This document shows, piece after piece, positions 45,727-55,469 of a stretch of 64,000 bases of DNA; position 1 is the first letter of the stretch, and every line of letters begins with the position of its first letter. The notes below the pieces were generated by a model. The model worked only from the letters and a program-made list of their open reading frames with translations, was not told the DNA's origin and did not search any database. The DNA comes from Olleya sp. Bg11-27 (GTDB lineage Bacteria > Bacteroidota > Bacteroidia > Flavobacteriales > Flavobacteriaceae): positions 3,115,001 through 3,179,000 of the forward strand of contig NZ_CP025117.1 in the NCBI RefSeq assembly GCF_002831645.1, in the 5' to 3' direction. A program made the translations under genes and the position numbers.

Positions 45727-45747
45727 ACACGGAAACTAATTCCGTGT
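45727..45747. promoter_or_regulatory. Candidate MarR operator (8-bp perfect inverted repeat)
   Basis: ACACGGAA-ACTAA-TTCCGTGT, perfect arms with a 5-nt spacer. It lies upstream of the -7 element of an operon that contains its own MarR gene, in the position of the -33 region and just upstream. MarR dimers typically bind such 16-22-bp palindromes. Confidence 0.6.
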
Positions 45748-45847
45748 TTTATATTGAGATTGAAACAAAAATTAGCCAATACATTTAAAATAGTAGTTTC
45801 ATTACACTATTATCTTTTGTATTTTTACAACAAATAAAAAAAATCTA

Positions 45848-47476
45848 ATGGACATTAACTTCAACAAAAACGAAGATCATAACAAACTACTACTATCTGA
45901 CCTAAAATCTAAATTAACAAAAGTTAAATTAGGTGGTGGAGAAAACCGAATAGAAAAACAACACGCCAAAGGTAAAATGACTGCTAGAGAGCGTGTAAAT
46001 TATCTACTAGATAGTAAAAAGAAAAGTATAGAGATTGGAGCTTTTGCTGGAGATAAGATGTATGCCGAACATGGTGGTTGCCCTTCTGGTGGTGTCGTTG
46101 TTAAAATGGGATACATAAAAGGGAAGCAATGTATTGTGGTAGCAAACGATGCTACTGTTAAAGCAGGTGCTTGGTTTCCTATTACTGGAAAGAAGAACTT
46201 ACGAGCTCAAGAAATTGCTATAGAAAATAAATTACCAATTATATATCTTGTAGATTCTGCTGGTGTGTATTTACCAATGCAAGACGAAATCTTTCCTGAT
46301 AAAGAACATTTTGGACGCATTTTTAGAAATAACGCTGTTATGAGTAGTATGGGAATTACTCAAATTTCTGCAATAATGGGGAGTTGCGTTGCCGGAGGTG
46401 CTTACTTGCCTATTATGAGTGACGAGGCTATTATAGTGGATAAAACCGCTAGTATTTTTCTTGCTGGTAGTTATTTAGTCAAAGCTGCCATAGGAGAAAC
46501 TATAGATAACGAAACACTTGGTGGTGCAACAACACACTGCGAACTTAGTGGCGTAACAGATTACAAAGCTAAAGATGATAAAGACGCTTTAGACAAAATT
46601 AAGCGTTTGATTGATAAAATTGGAGATTACGATAAAGCCGGCTTTAGCCGAAATGAATCTAAGAAACCAAAAGAGAATCCTGAAGATATTTACGGTATTT
46701 TACCTAAATCTAGAGCCGATCAATACGACATGAAAGAGATTATCAAACGTCTCGTTGATGACTCTGAGTTTGATGAATATAAAGAAGATTACGGAAAAAC
46801 GATTATTACTGCTTATGCAAGAATTGATGGTTGGGCTGTAGGTATAATTGCAAACCAACGTAAGCTAGTTAAAAATGCAAAAGGCGAAATGCAATTTGGT
46901 GGTGTTATCTATAACGATAGTGCAGACAAGTCTACGCGCTTTATAGCAAATTGTAATCAGAAAAAAATTCCGTTAGTCTTTTTACAAGATGTTACAGGAT
47001 TTATGGTAGGAAGTAAAAGTGAGCATTCTGGAATTATTAAAGATGGTGCCAAAATGGTAAACGCTGTTAGTAATAGCGTCGTACCAAAGTTTACTATTAT
47101 CTTAGGTAATAGTTATGGTGCTGGAAATTACGCCATGTGCGGTAAAGCTTATGACCCAAGATTAATTGCTGCATGGCCAAGTGCAGAACTTGCTGTTATG
47201 AGTGGTAATAGTGCTGCTAAAGTCTTATTACAAATTGAAACAGCTTCTCTTAAAAAGAAAGGGGAAACAATTACTAAAGAAAAAGAAGAGGAATTATTTA
47301 ATAAAATCAAATCACGTTACGACGATCAGGTATCTCCTTATTATGCAGCAGCCCGTATCTGGACGGATGGCGTTATTGATCCTTTAGATACTAGAACTTG
47401 GATTAGTATGGGTATTGAGGCTGCTAACCACGCACCTATTGAGAAGCCATTTAACATGGGCGTTTTACAAGTTTAA
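45848..47476 (+). CDS. Acyl-CoA carboxylase carboxyltransferase subunit (beta)
   Basis: The 542-aa protein has two crotonase-like halves of a biotin-dependent carboxyltransferase. Key features: QHAKGKMTARERVNYLLD, AEHGGCPSGGVVVKMG, IYLVDSAGVYLPMQDEIFPD, MGSCVAGGAYLPIMSDEAII and ILGNSYGAGNYAMCGKAYDPR. The QDEIFPDKEHFGRIF segment and GGAYLP favour methylcrotonyl-CoA (leucine degradation) or a related acyl-CoA over propionyl-CoA. The biotin carboxylase subunit is not in the window. Confidence 0.85.
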   Translation: MDINFNKNEDHNKLLLSDLKSKLTKVKLGGGENRIEKQHAKGKMTARERVNYLLDSKKKSIEIGAFAGDKMYAEHGGCPSGGVVVKMGYIKGKQCIVVANDATVKAGAWFPITGKKNLRAQEIAIENKLPIIYLVDSAGVYLPMQDEIFPDKEHFGRIFRNNAVMSSMGITQISAIMGSCVAGGAYLPIMSDEAIIVDKTASIFLAGSYLVKAAIGETIDNETLGGATTHCELSGVTDYKAKDDKDALDKIKRLIDKIGDYDKAGFSRNESKKPKENPEDIYGILPKSRADQYDMKEIIKRLVDDSEFDEYKEDYGKTIITAYARIDGWAVGIIANQRKLVKNAKGEMQFGGVIYNDSADKSTRFIANCNQKKIPLVFLQDVTGFMVGSKSEHSGIIKDGAKMVNAVSNSVVPKFTIILGNSYGAGNYAMCGKAYDPRLIAAWPSAELAVMSGNSAAKVLLQIETASLKKKGETITKEKEEELFNKIKSRYDDQVSPYYAAARIWTDGVIDPLDTRTWISMGIEAANHAPIEKPFNMGVLQV

Positions 47477-47495
47477 AATAGTATTTTTCATTACG

Positions 47496-47536
47496 ACAAG
47501 CTTCAATCAAATTATAATATTTTAATTGAAGCTTGT
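47496..47536. repeat. Inverted repeat after the carboxyltransferase gene
   Basis: ACAAGCTTCAAT and ATTGAAGCTTGT with a 17-nt AT loop. No T-run follows, so its role as terminator is uncertain. Confidence 0.55.
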
Positions 47537-47611
47537 GATAGCATAACTAATCCAGTAATTGCAATGCTACACACATTTTAACAAAATTACACTTTTATAG
47601 ATATACATTAT

Positions 47612-49606
47612 ATGGCACTAAAAAAAAGAGGATTACTTTCTATACTTCTAACATTATTTATTAGTTATGGATTATATCAGGTTTATGTCTTTTATTTTGA
47701 TAATAATGATAATATACAATCCATTTACCTAGTACCAAAAGATGCTGTTTATATTATTGAAACTAAAAAACCCATTAGCAATTGGGATGCGATTAGCAAA
47801 AGTGATATTTGGAAACATTTAAACACTAATGCCTATTTTAATACAATGGCTAAAAACTTAAATAAGTTAGATACTATATTTAAGCAAAAACAAGGGACAT
47901 TTAACCGAATAGGAAACAGAGATATCGTCATTTCGGCGCATGTTTATGCGCCTAAAAAATATGGGTTTTTATATGTTGTAGACTTGCAAAAAATATCTAA
48001 ACTTAATTTACTTAAAAATAATTTAAACACCTTAATCAATAGTAATTATACTGTTAGTAAACGTAAATATCACGAACAAGAAATAACCGAAATTTACGAT
48101 ACAAAAAACAGAGAGACCCTATACTTAAGCTTTATAGAAAATCAAATGATTGCGTCCTACACGCATACGTTATTAGAAGCCTCTATTGATCAATATTCAG
48201 AACCCGTAATCGGTCGGAATTTAAATTTTATTGAAGTCAAAAAACAAGTGGGGTATCACGATATGTTTAGAGTGTACTTTCAATATGACTATTTAGATGA
48301 ATTTGTTAAAGTCTTTTCTAATAAACCTGGTTATACCACTGAAACACTAAGTAAAAGTTTAGAGTTTAGCGGTTTTAGCTTTGATTTAGATGATAATACT
48401 ATTGTCGCTAACGGAATTACCAATACTAACGACCAAGCATCTTCTTATCTTAAAGCACTTCAAAAATCAGGAAAAGGAGAACGGACCATCAGTAGTATTG
48501 CTCCTAAAGAAACGGCTTTATATTTAAGTTTTGGTTTTAGTAGTTTTGAAGCCTTTTACGACAATTTCGAAACTATCCAAAAAGAAAACCCTAAACAATT
48601 TAAAAGTTATTTAGATGGTACGGAACAAGTCGAGAATTTCTTGAAGATTAACATCAAGAAACATTTTATTAGTTGGATTGATGATGAAATTGCATTGCTC
48701 CAACTCCACTCTAATGTATCAGAATCAACAAAAGATATAGCGTTAGTTATTAAAGCTAACGATATTGATGACGCCAAAGAAAATCTAGATTTTATTTTAG
48801 AGCAAATTAGAAAACGTACACCTGTAAAATTCAAAGAGGTTAATTACAAAGGGTATCCTATTAACTTTATGTCCATCAAAGGATTTTTTAAGATATTACT
48901 AGGTAACTTATTCTCTGATATTGAAAAACCATATTATACTATTATTGACGATTATGTTGTGTTTAGTAACGAACCTAACACTTTAAAAAGCATTATCAAT
49001 ACCTACACTAATAAACAAACTTTAAATGACTTTGAAGCCTTTAAAGACTTTGATGACGAGTTTGATAAACGTTCTAGTATCTTTGCTTACATCAACACCC
49101 CTAGTTTATATAATAATGCTTACGACTTTGTAGATAACACCACCAAACAACAGTTAAAAGCTAATAAAGATTATTTTATATGCTTTCCTTTAATTGGTAT
49201 TCAGTTAACTCCAGAACGAAATTATTTTGAAAGCAAGATTGTGATAGACTACCAATCCCCAGAAGACGTTAAATTAAACTATACATTTACAGATACTGCA
49301 ATACCTAATACACCTGAAACTAATCCTACCATTATTAGTGAAGACTCTATTAATAAGGAGACCATTTTTAATATTCCTGAAATCTATCCAACAGATTTAA
49401 CTGCTGGAGAATTCACCAAGAAATACGCCAATGGAAACGTTAGATTTTCGGTAGAATTAAAAGATGGTTTAAAACATGGTCATTACAAATCGTATTACTC
49501 TAACGGTGTTTTAAAAATTTCCGGTAAATATCGGAAAGATAAACAAATTAGTACATGGCGAATCTATGATTTAAATGAGGAGCTAGTTTATAAAAAACGA
49601 TTTTAA
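47612..49606 (+). CDS. Membrane-anchored protein with C-terminal MORN-like repeats
   Basis: The 664-aa protein has an N-terminal TM anchor (LLSILLTLFISYGLYQVYVF), then about 520 residues of alternating helix/strand with no family I recognise (IYLVPKDAVYIIETKKPISNW near the start recalls DUF3352-type proteins). The last 60 residues (KKYANGNVRFSVELKDGLKHG...YYSNGVLKISGKYRKDKQISTW) are two MORN_2/YwqK-like repeats. Homologues may be called YwqK antitoxins in automatic annotation because of that tail alone; the whole protein is not an antitoxin. Confidence 0.7.
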   Translation: MALKKRGLLSILLTLFISYGLYQVYVFYFDNNDNIQSIYLVPKDAVYIIETKKPISNWDAISKSDIWKHLNTNAYFNTMAKNLNKLDTIFKQKQGTFNRIGNRDIVISAHVYAPKKYGFLYVVDLQKISKLNLLKNNLNTLINSNYTVSKRKYHEQEITEIYDTKNRETLYLSFIENQMIASYTHTLLEASIDQYSEPVIGRNLNFIEVKKQVGYHDMFRVYFQYDYLDEFVKVFSNKPGYTTETLSKSLEFSGFSFDLDDNTIVANGITNTNDQASSYLKALQKSGKGERTISSIAPKETALYLSFGFSSFEAFYDNFETIQKENPKQFKSYLDGTEQVENFLKINIKKHFISWIDDEIALLQLHSNVSESTKDIALVIKANDIDDAKENLDFILEQIRKRTPVKFKEVNYKGYPINFMSIKGFFKILLGNLFSDIEKPYYTIIDDYVVFSNEPNTLKSIINTYTNKQTLNDFEAFKDFDDEFDKRSSIFAYINTPSLYNNAYDFVDNTTKQQLKANKDYFICFPLIGIQLTPERNYFESKIVIDYQSPEDVKLNYTFTDTAIPNTPETNPTIISEDSINKETIFNIPEIYPTDLTAGEFTKKYANGNVRFSVELKDGLKHGHYKSYYSNGVLKISGKYRKDKQISTWRIYDLNEELVYKKRF

Positions 49607-49610
49607 ACAA

Positions 49611-49643
49611 AACAAAAGGAACGCTTAAAGCGTTCCTTTTGTT
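49611..49643. terminator. Bidirectional terminator
   Basis: AACAAAAGGAACGC and GCGTTCCTTTTGTT around TTAAA, between convergent genes. Confidence 0.85.
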
Positions 49644-49677
49644 ATTTAAATAGTACTCAGAATCTACAATCTATTAT

Positions 49678-52600
49678 TTAAAATGATATTGACCCGATTT
49701 CTAGCACATCCTTTTTACTATCTAATCTATATATTCTGACTTCTTTCGTTTCATTTTTACTTCCATAATTTTTAAATATGGTGATTTTCAATATTGTTGG
49801 ACCTGATATTTTCTGTACAGCATCTGCAAAATAATCTAACTCAATCTCATAGTCTCCTTTCAATCCTTTTTTAATCATAAACTCCTCTGGACCATATCCA
49901 TCCGTCATATCTTCTGATAAACGGTCACCATAATCGGAACGGTTATTTTTATAACTTATAGATTTGTTTTTAGGTGTTTCTACCCATAAATCTAAATCAG
50001 TATCATTATGATTCCAATCTGCTACCACACGTAAATCTAATTTTATTGGTTTTAAAAGCTGTTTTTGTGTGTCATTTAATTTGATTTCTTTTTTGTGTGT
50101 TTGTAATAAATGACTCGCTTCAATAAATGCTAAGTGTTCTATTCCATAAAACCGTTTGTTTAAATCCTTCTCGACTAACTGCCCATCTATTATCGTATAC
50201 AACAAATCAAATGCCTTTTGGTAATTACCTACGCTTTCATAAGCTAGTGCTAAATCCCTCGTTGATTGCGGTTCTTCTGGTCTTAGTTTTAAGATTTCTT
50301 TATACACATGAAGTGCTAAATCGTATTGTTGAAAATATTCTAATTTATAAGCCAATGCGCGCATGACTTCGTGATTGTCTAAATCTATTTCAGTTAAATT
50401 AGACACGACTGTAATTGCTAACTCCTTTTCTTGAATAGCATCAAAATAGTCCGCTACATCTATAAAAAAAGAAGGCGTATTACGATATTTTATTCTTAAT
50501 TCTAAATACTTATCATAAGCTGCTTTTGGCGTTGTTTGTGCTTGCAATATTTTAATATAGTCACTATCAGAAGACCAAGGTTTAAAGTTTATGTCGTCCT
50601 TTATTTTATCGTTTAATGCGTTAATTTCTTCAGCATTATTTTTTAGACCTTCTTTAGTTGTTATTACCAGAACACCATTCGCTCCTCTACTTCCATATAA
50701 CGACGTTGCGGACGCCGCTTTTAAAACAGTCAAACTATCAATTGTATCCGTTGCTACAGCTTTAAACGCATCATCAGAGACTACAACCCCATCAATAACA
50801 TACAACGGTGTCGTATTATTAGTCACTGTACTTGCCCCTCTAATTGTTATTACTGGACTAGCTCCTACTTCTCCAGAAGCATTAGTAATTGCTACTCCTG
50901 AAACGCTACCACTTAATGTTCGAACAGCATCAGACATTGATTTTGACTCAATGGATTCTGATTCTATAGTTTGAACAGAATAAGAAATCGATGCTTTTCT
51001 TTGAGTTCCATATGCCGTAATAACGACCTCGTCCAAATCCTCACTAGGCTCTAATATTGTGTTAATAGAATTTGAGTCACCAACTGTTATTTCTTTATCA
51101 TAAAACCCCACATAATCAACCATTATGATATCTCCTACTTCTGCGTTAATAGCATATTTTCCATCAAAATCTGTTGATGCTCCATTAGACGTTCCTTTTA
51201 AAATTAAAGTTGCTCCTGGTAGAGGTAACCCATTGTCATCTAAAATTAAACCAGACACTATTCTTTTATTAGAATCTATTTGATTTTCGACGATAATATC
51301 ATTCGCTTCTTCAGTTTGAGATCTGTTGATTGTCGCCTCTTCTGGTTCTGGAACTGTTGTCGTTGGTTGCACAACAGGAGGCGTTACCGGATCAATAATA
51401 GGCTGTGGTTTTTTAGTTTTAGTTAGTATCGGATAACTAGTAGCATACCAACTTTTTAAATCTAAGTAATCTTCAAAAAGTTGATTTCTTCTGTCTTCTA
51501 TGTCTTCTAACCTATCCGTTTCTTCATTAGCGTTATTAGCCATACGCTCTTTAAACTCTGATTTTAACTCCGCAGGTGGCTCGATCTTATAACGTACATA
51601 ATCTTCAATTCTATCCAAAATAATTAACGACGTATACTCAGAAATCAAATGGTTTTTCTTTGCTAGCGAAATAATCTCCGCTTTGTTTTCTTCTTTATTA
51701 CTATGTAAAGCTTGCAATTTCTTTTTTGCCCACAAACGTTTAACCAAACTGTTAAAACTAGACTTTACTAAGTTTACTTCAACATGTTCAGTGACTTCAT
51801 TACCATACCCAAAGTTTAATTGCAGTGTCGTATTTGTATCAAATTTTCCAGATATTGAAAAATCACTAGTAATAGCTGTATTTACTAAGGGATAAACTTC
51901 TGATATTGCTCTATTATTATCTATACCTAAAAACTTAAACGTTTCTGTTTTCAAAGTATGTAATGCTTCTTTTGTTTCTGTAAAATTTAGATTAATATAT
52001 TGTCCATTATTTTGGTTTGAAATGTATTCCAAAAATTGATGATTAGCAGAACTAACAGCGTTTATAGTATACATACCCCCTTTAAACCCATTTTGTAATT
52101 CACCTAAATTAAACATCCCGTCACTAAAAAATAAGATCTCATCGCTAGAGGTATTTTCTAAATCTAAATAAGATGTACCACCGTCATACACTAATGACTC
52201 AATTTCTTTTTTAAGTAGTTTCCAATTCCCATTAGTAATATTAAATCGTTTTGTCTTATCCGTAGCATTATTAAATGCTATAAAATCAACTTGAACGGTA
52301 TCTAAATAATCAAAATAAGCCTCTAAAAGCTTCATTTCCGATTCTAACTTTCTAAACTTCATAGAGAATGACGTATCCCAGTATAAACTAATCGTTTTTG
52401 GTTTTTGTTTTATTCTGGTCTGCGGTTTAAATAATTTATAGACATTAAAATAATTATCATAGGTCGTTACGTTTTCCGTATTCCCCACAGGAAACTCTAA
52501 AACAACTGCTGTATTTACTAAAGCTTTAGCATCCCTTACAGATGCTTTTAAAATACCATCATTAGTTTTAAACTTTAATTTGTAAGGATTGTCACTTATA

Positions 52601-53148
52601 ACTTTAGGATCTTGAGCAACATTATAAACCAATACATCTAAAGAGAAATCTAAAGGCTCCTGAAAATTAAAAGGAATAGTATACCTATGCTTCCCATTAC
52701 TAGCAATCATTTCTTGTTCAAAAGTGATGCTGAGCATTTTATAACCATTAGCTGGTATTGGATAAACTCTAGCTTTATAATTGTTTCCTTTTGTCATTTC
52801 CAATAATCCAGGATCAATGGTTTGACGTATTGTCGATTCGTAAGCCACACGTCCTAACTCTTTTTCAACAATTACGGCATCTCTCATTTTACCATTAACA
52901 TCCATTGCAAAATTGGTTACAGACTGACCTTGGCCTAAAGGAAAAGCTAGTTCTCCTTCCAAAACACGATCTGTACCATTATAAAACCTCATAGTATAGG
53001 TTGTGGTGGCTATATTACCCACAACTTCTGTTTTAACTTCTAATTTTTTTAAAGCTAAAAAAGTGGAATCTTGAAGTTTAATTCTTGGTACTTCCTGAGC
53101 AGAAAGAGTTACTGATATAAGAAGAAAAAAAAGTTTGATTAGTTTCAT
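49678..53148 (-). CDS. VIT/vWA protein fused to CarboxypepD_reg and TonB-plug domains
   Basis: The 1156-aa protein has a signal peptide (1-18); a VIT domain (about 20-150: LEGELAFPLGQGQSVTNFAM, ARVYPIPANG); a vWA-like domain (about 250-400) with DTSFS (258-262), a Thr at GGTSYLD and FFSDG; a Pro-rich linker (580-610); a carboxypeptidase regulatory-like domain (630-700); a TonB-type plug (715-833: SGSVSGVAITN, ITIRGAST, YVIDGVVV, LYGSRGANGVLVITTK); helical TPR-like repeats (about 890-1030); and a DUF2135-like C-terminal domain (about 1040-1150). There is no beta-barrel after the plug. It is probably periplasmic or surface-exposed. Function unknown. Confidence 0.85.
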   Translation of the reverse strand: MKLIKLFFLLISVTLSAQEVPRIKLQDSTFLALKKLEVKTEVVGNIATTTYTMRFYNGTDRVLEGELAFPLGQGQSVTNFAMDVNGKMRDAVIVEKELGRVAYESTIRQTIDPGLLEMTKGNNYKARVYPIPANGYKMLSITFEQEMIASNGKHRYTIPFNFQEPLDFSLDVLVYNVAQDPKVISDNPYKLKFKTNDGILKASVRDAKALVNTAVVLEFPVGNTENVTTYDNYFNVYKLFKPQTRIKQKPKTISLYWDTSFSMKFRKLESEMKLLEAYFDYLDTVQVDFIAFNNATDKTKRFNITNGNWKLLKKEIESLVYDGGTSYLDLENTSSDEILFFSDGMFNLGELQNGFKGGMYTINAVSSANHQFLEYISNQNNGQYINLNFTETKEALHTLKTETFKFLGIDNNRAISEVYPLVNTAITSDFSISGKFDTNTTLQLNFGYGNEVTEHVEVNLVKSSFNSLVKRLWAKKKLQALHSNKEENKAEIISLAKKNHLISEYTSLIILDRIEDYVRYKIEPPAELKSEFKERMANNANEETDRLEDIEDRRNQLFEDYLDLKSWYATSYPILTKTKKPQPIIDPVTPPVVQPTTTVPEPEEATINRSQTEEANDIIVENQIDSNKRIVSGLILDDNGLPLPGATLILKGTSNGASTDFDGKYAINAEVGDIIMVDYVGFYDKEITVGDSNSINTILEPSEDLDEVVITAYGTQRKASISYSVQTIESESIESKSMSDAVRTLSGSVSGVAITNASGEVGASPVITIRGASTVTNNTTPLYVIDGVVVSDDAFKAVATDTIDSLTVLKAASATSLYGSRGANGVLVITTKEGLKNNAEEINALNDKIKDDINFKPWSSDSDYIKILQAQTTPKAAYDKYLELRIKYRNTPSFFIDVADYFDAIQEKELAITVVSNLTEIDLDNHEVMRALAYKLEYFQQYDLALHVYKEILKLRPEEPQSTRDLALAYESVGNYQKAFDLLYTIIDGQLVEKDLNKRFYGIEHLAFIEASHLLQTHKKEIKLNDTQKQLLKPIKLDLRVVADWNHNDTDLDLWVETPKNKSISYKNNRSDYGDRLSEDMTDGYGPEEFMIKKGLKGDYEIELDYFADAVQKISGPTILKITIFKNYGSKNETKEVRIYRLDSKKDVLEIGSISF

Positions 53149-53170
53149 AATGGTTGTTTTAAGTATAATA

Positions 53171-53178
53171 CAAACCTA
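53171..53178 (-). promoter_or_regulatory. -7 element for the VIT-domain gene
   Basis: Plus strand CAAACCTA, TAGGTTTG on the minus strand, 22 bp before the start. Confidence 0.4.
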
Positions 53179-53239
53179 GAATGAAAGTAACAATTACAAA
53201 ACCAGTATTGAGTAAAGTGCTATTATGAATTAGGCAACG

Positions 53240-54298
53240 TTACTTTTTGAGACTTTTTAAAGTTTCAGTTCGATTGACCTTGCCTGAAGTCGTTTCAGCG
53301 AAAGCGGAAATAGCATACACCTGTTTAGGCGTTTCAATCGCATTTAAATCCGAAAATACGTTAGCATTTAAAGTATCATTATCTGCTTCAATAATCAGTA
53401 TAGCGACCTCTCCAAAAATGGGATCGGCTTCAGAGTTGATAAAAAAACGACAGGCCATTTTAGATTGAAGTTTAGCCTCAATTTGCTCCGGAAATAATTT
53501 TACACCTCCAGAATTAATAACATTATCAACACGTCCTAACCATTCAAAGGTTGTTTTAGAATGCAACTTAACCACATCATTAGTGATGATCTGATCTACT
53601 GTTAATTGTGGTGCATCAATAACCAAACACTCTTTTGTGTTTTGACTAATAACAATATTTGGTAAAGTCGTAAAATAACTTGTCACTCTACCATTGATTT
53701 GTTTGACTGCAATATGTGTTATTGTTTCGGTCATACCATACGTTTCATAAACGTTAGTTTTCACCTTTTGAAATTGTTGTTTTAACCGTGATGATACTTG
53801 AGCTCCTCCAACAATAAGTGTGTTTATAGTGTTAAGTTTCTGCATCGCTTTTTCAGCTTGCGCCGGAATCATTGCACAAAAATCGTACTGTTTTTCTGTA
53901 TTAAAAACAGGATTTGTTGTGGGCTCCACACTCTCTATCTCTAATCCTAAAACTATAGCACGCACTAACATCATTTTTCCTGCAATATATGTTGCTGGCA
54001 AGCATAATAAAGCAGAATTCCCTGGCACTAATTTAAAAAAATCACCTGTAGCAATAGCGGAATTAACCATGGCTTGCTTTTGTAGCTTAATCATTTTTGG
54101 ATGACCGGTTGACCCTGAAGTTTTAACCATTATAAAATCGTTATGATCGATCCAATCAGATAAAAATGCCCCTATCTCCTGTTCAAACAATTCGCCTTCT
54201 TTTATAAAGCTATAAGCGACCTCTTTTAAGTCTTCAAAAGAAAAATGAATCCCATTTAACTTAAATCTGTTGTGTACTTTATTATAGCTAGGAGTCAT
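53240..54298 (-). CDS. menE: o-Succinylbenzoate-CoA ligase (AMP-binding)
   Basis: The 352-aa protein is a short acyl-CoA synthetase: MVKTSGSTGHPKMIKLQK (P-loop), VYETYGMTETITHIAVK (adenylate-binding), EWLGRVDNVINSGGVKLFPEQIE (hinge) and SGKVNRTE with the C-terminal Lys. It activates o-succinylbenzoate in menaquinone synthesis. It is shorter than the usual 450 aa, mainly at the N-terminal side, as in other Bacteroidota MenE. MenC lies 1.2 kb upstream on the same strand. A copy of the GCGAAAGCG motif lies in its 3' part. Confidence 0.9.
   Translation of the reverse strand: MTPSYNKVHNRFKLNGIHFSFEDLKEVAYSFIKEGELFEQEIGAFLSDWIDHNDFIMVKTSGSTGHPKMIKLQKQAMVNSAIATGDFFKLVPGNSALLCLPATYIAGKMMLVRAIVLGLEIESVEPTTNPVFNTEKQYDFCAMIPAQAEKAMQKLNTINTLIVGGAQVSSRLKQQFQKVKTNVYETYGMTETITHIAVKQINGRVTSYFTTLPNIVISQNTKECLVIDAPQLTVDQIITNDVVKLHSKTTFEWLGRVDNVINSGGVKLFPEQIEAKLQSKMACRFFINSEADPIFGEVAILIIEADNDTLNANVFSDLNAIETPKQVYAISAFAETTSGKVNRTETLKSLKK
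53293..53310 (+). repeat. Dispersed motif copy 2 (TTTCAGCGAAAGCGGAAA)
   Basis: Located inside menE, antisense to it. Extended palindrome TTTC-AGCGAAAGCG-GAAA. Confidence 0.6.
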
Positions 54299-54302
54299 AT
54301 CT

Positions 54303-55466
54303 TTAGTCTAAAGTTGAATTATCATCAATCACTGGTGCTTCTATATTTCCAAATAATTTTTCTTTCCAATTGGTCCATTTATAGACTTTAGCAAAAATGA
54401 ATAACAATATAGGAAACACAACAAATACAGGGATAATAATATCTCCAAAACCTGCTTCAGGCTCTGATATATCTTTAAAAACCGAGTGTGTTTGTAAAAC
54501 CGTCCAATCTGCAGTAACCAATAAGGCTCCAAACAGATTATTGGCGGCATGAAATCCTAGAGATAACTCCATTCCATCATCCATTAATGTTAAAACACCT
54601 AGAAATAATCCTGTTCCAATGTAGTACACCATGACACCATACCCTAATTTACCAACTTCTGGATTAAAAACATGCATCCCTCCAAAAATCACTGAGGTTA
54701 TCAATAATGGCACCCATTTTCTTCTTAAAGATGCCACTAAGTTTTTATTGAATTCGGACTCAAAAGCATTTCTCTTTTTTAAAAATTCAAAAATCAATGC
54801 GCCAACTCCAATTATGGCACCAATAACACCAATGCCTTCCCAAGCATCAAAACCATTAACACTAATGATCTTTGAACATATCGGAATAGACAACAGTGTA
54901 AAAATAAAACCAAAAGGAAACTGTTTACTTGTTGTTACCGTTCCAAAGCCTTGCATCAGATACCCTCGAAAAATATACTCTTCCAAACTTGTTTGTATTG
55001 GCACTAATAACACTGCGATTACCACTAAAATAAGAAAACGGTTTAGCTCAAAATTCCACACATAATTCTCTGGCGAACCATAATAATCAATAAGTACCAT
55101 TCCTGAAGATATTACACCCCAAAACAAAAAAGAAAACAGCACACGCTTCCAATCTATTTTAGGCCTTGCTGTAGTTACCGATAGCATCGATTGTTTGTGC
55201 AAATTTTTAACCACAATAATTAATCCTATAAAACCAAACGCAAAAGAGAGTAATAATAAAAACAAGTTTAAATTTGGTTCTAAAATCGTCATTAATTTAG
55301 ACTCATCCATATTATAAGCAGACCCACCATTAGCCATATGTTCCATTACCGCCGCAACAGTAAATGGTATTTGTCCAAGCATTGCAAACACAGCAATAAT
55401 TAAAGACCCCACTAGGTAACGCCAAAATTCATGCTTAGCAGTAAATGCTTGTTTTATAAAATCCAT
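54303..55466 (-). CDS. CPBP family intramembrane glutamic endopeptidase
   Basis: The 387-aa protein has about eight TM segments. The CPBP/Abi motifs are present: SLEEYIFRGYLMQG (E-E-x-x-x-R), FGGMHVFNPE (F-x-x-x-H) and LGFHAANNLFGAL (H-x-x-x-N). The active-site Glu and the His residues are intact. Members act as CAAX-type or other intramembrane proteases, in some bacteria in bacteriocin immunity. It lies 4 bp upstream of menE and 3 bp downstream of menC, so it is cotranscribed with menaquinone genes; the reason is not evident. Confidence 0.88.
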   Translation of the reverse strand: MDFIKQAFTAKHEFWRYLVGSLIIAVFAMLGQIPFTVAAVMEHMANGGSAYNMDESKLMTILEPNLNLFLLLLSFAFGFIGLIIVVKNLHKQSMLSVTTARPKIDWKRVLFSFLFWGVISSGMVLIDYYGSPENYVWNFELNRFLILVVIAVLLVPIQTSLEEYIFRGYLMQGFGTVTTSKQFPFGFIFTLLSIPICSKIISVNGFDAWEGIGVIGAIIGVGALIFEFLKKRNAFESEFNKNLVASLRRKWVPLLITSVIFGGMHVFNPEVGKLGYGVMVYYIGTGLFLGVLTLMDDGMELSLGFHAANNLFGALLVTADWTVLQTHSVFKDISEPEAGFGDIIIPVFVVFPILLFIFAKVYKWTNWKEKLFGNIEAPVIDDNSTLD

Positions 55467-55469
55467 AAT

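Noticed and set aside
47612-49606. Reading the MORN-tailed protein as a YwqK antitoxin
   Set aside because: Only the last 60 residues show MORN-like repeats; no toxin gene is adjacent and the protein is a large membrane-anchored one.
50591-50974. Plus-strand 127-codon frame inside the VIT-domain gene
   Set aside because: Antisense to the plug and CarboxypepD_reg coding sequence; a shadow frame.
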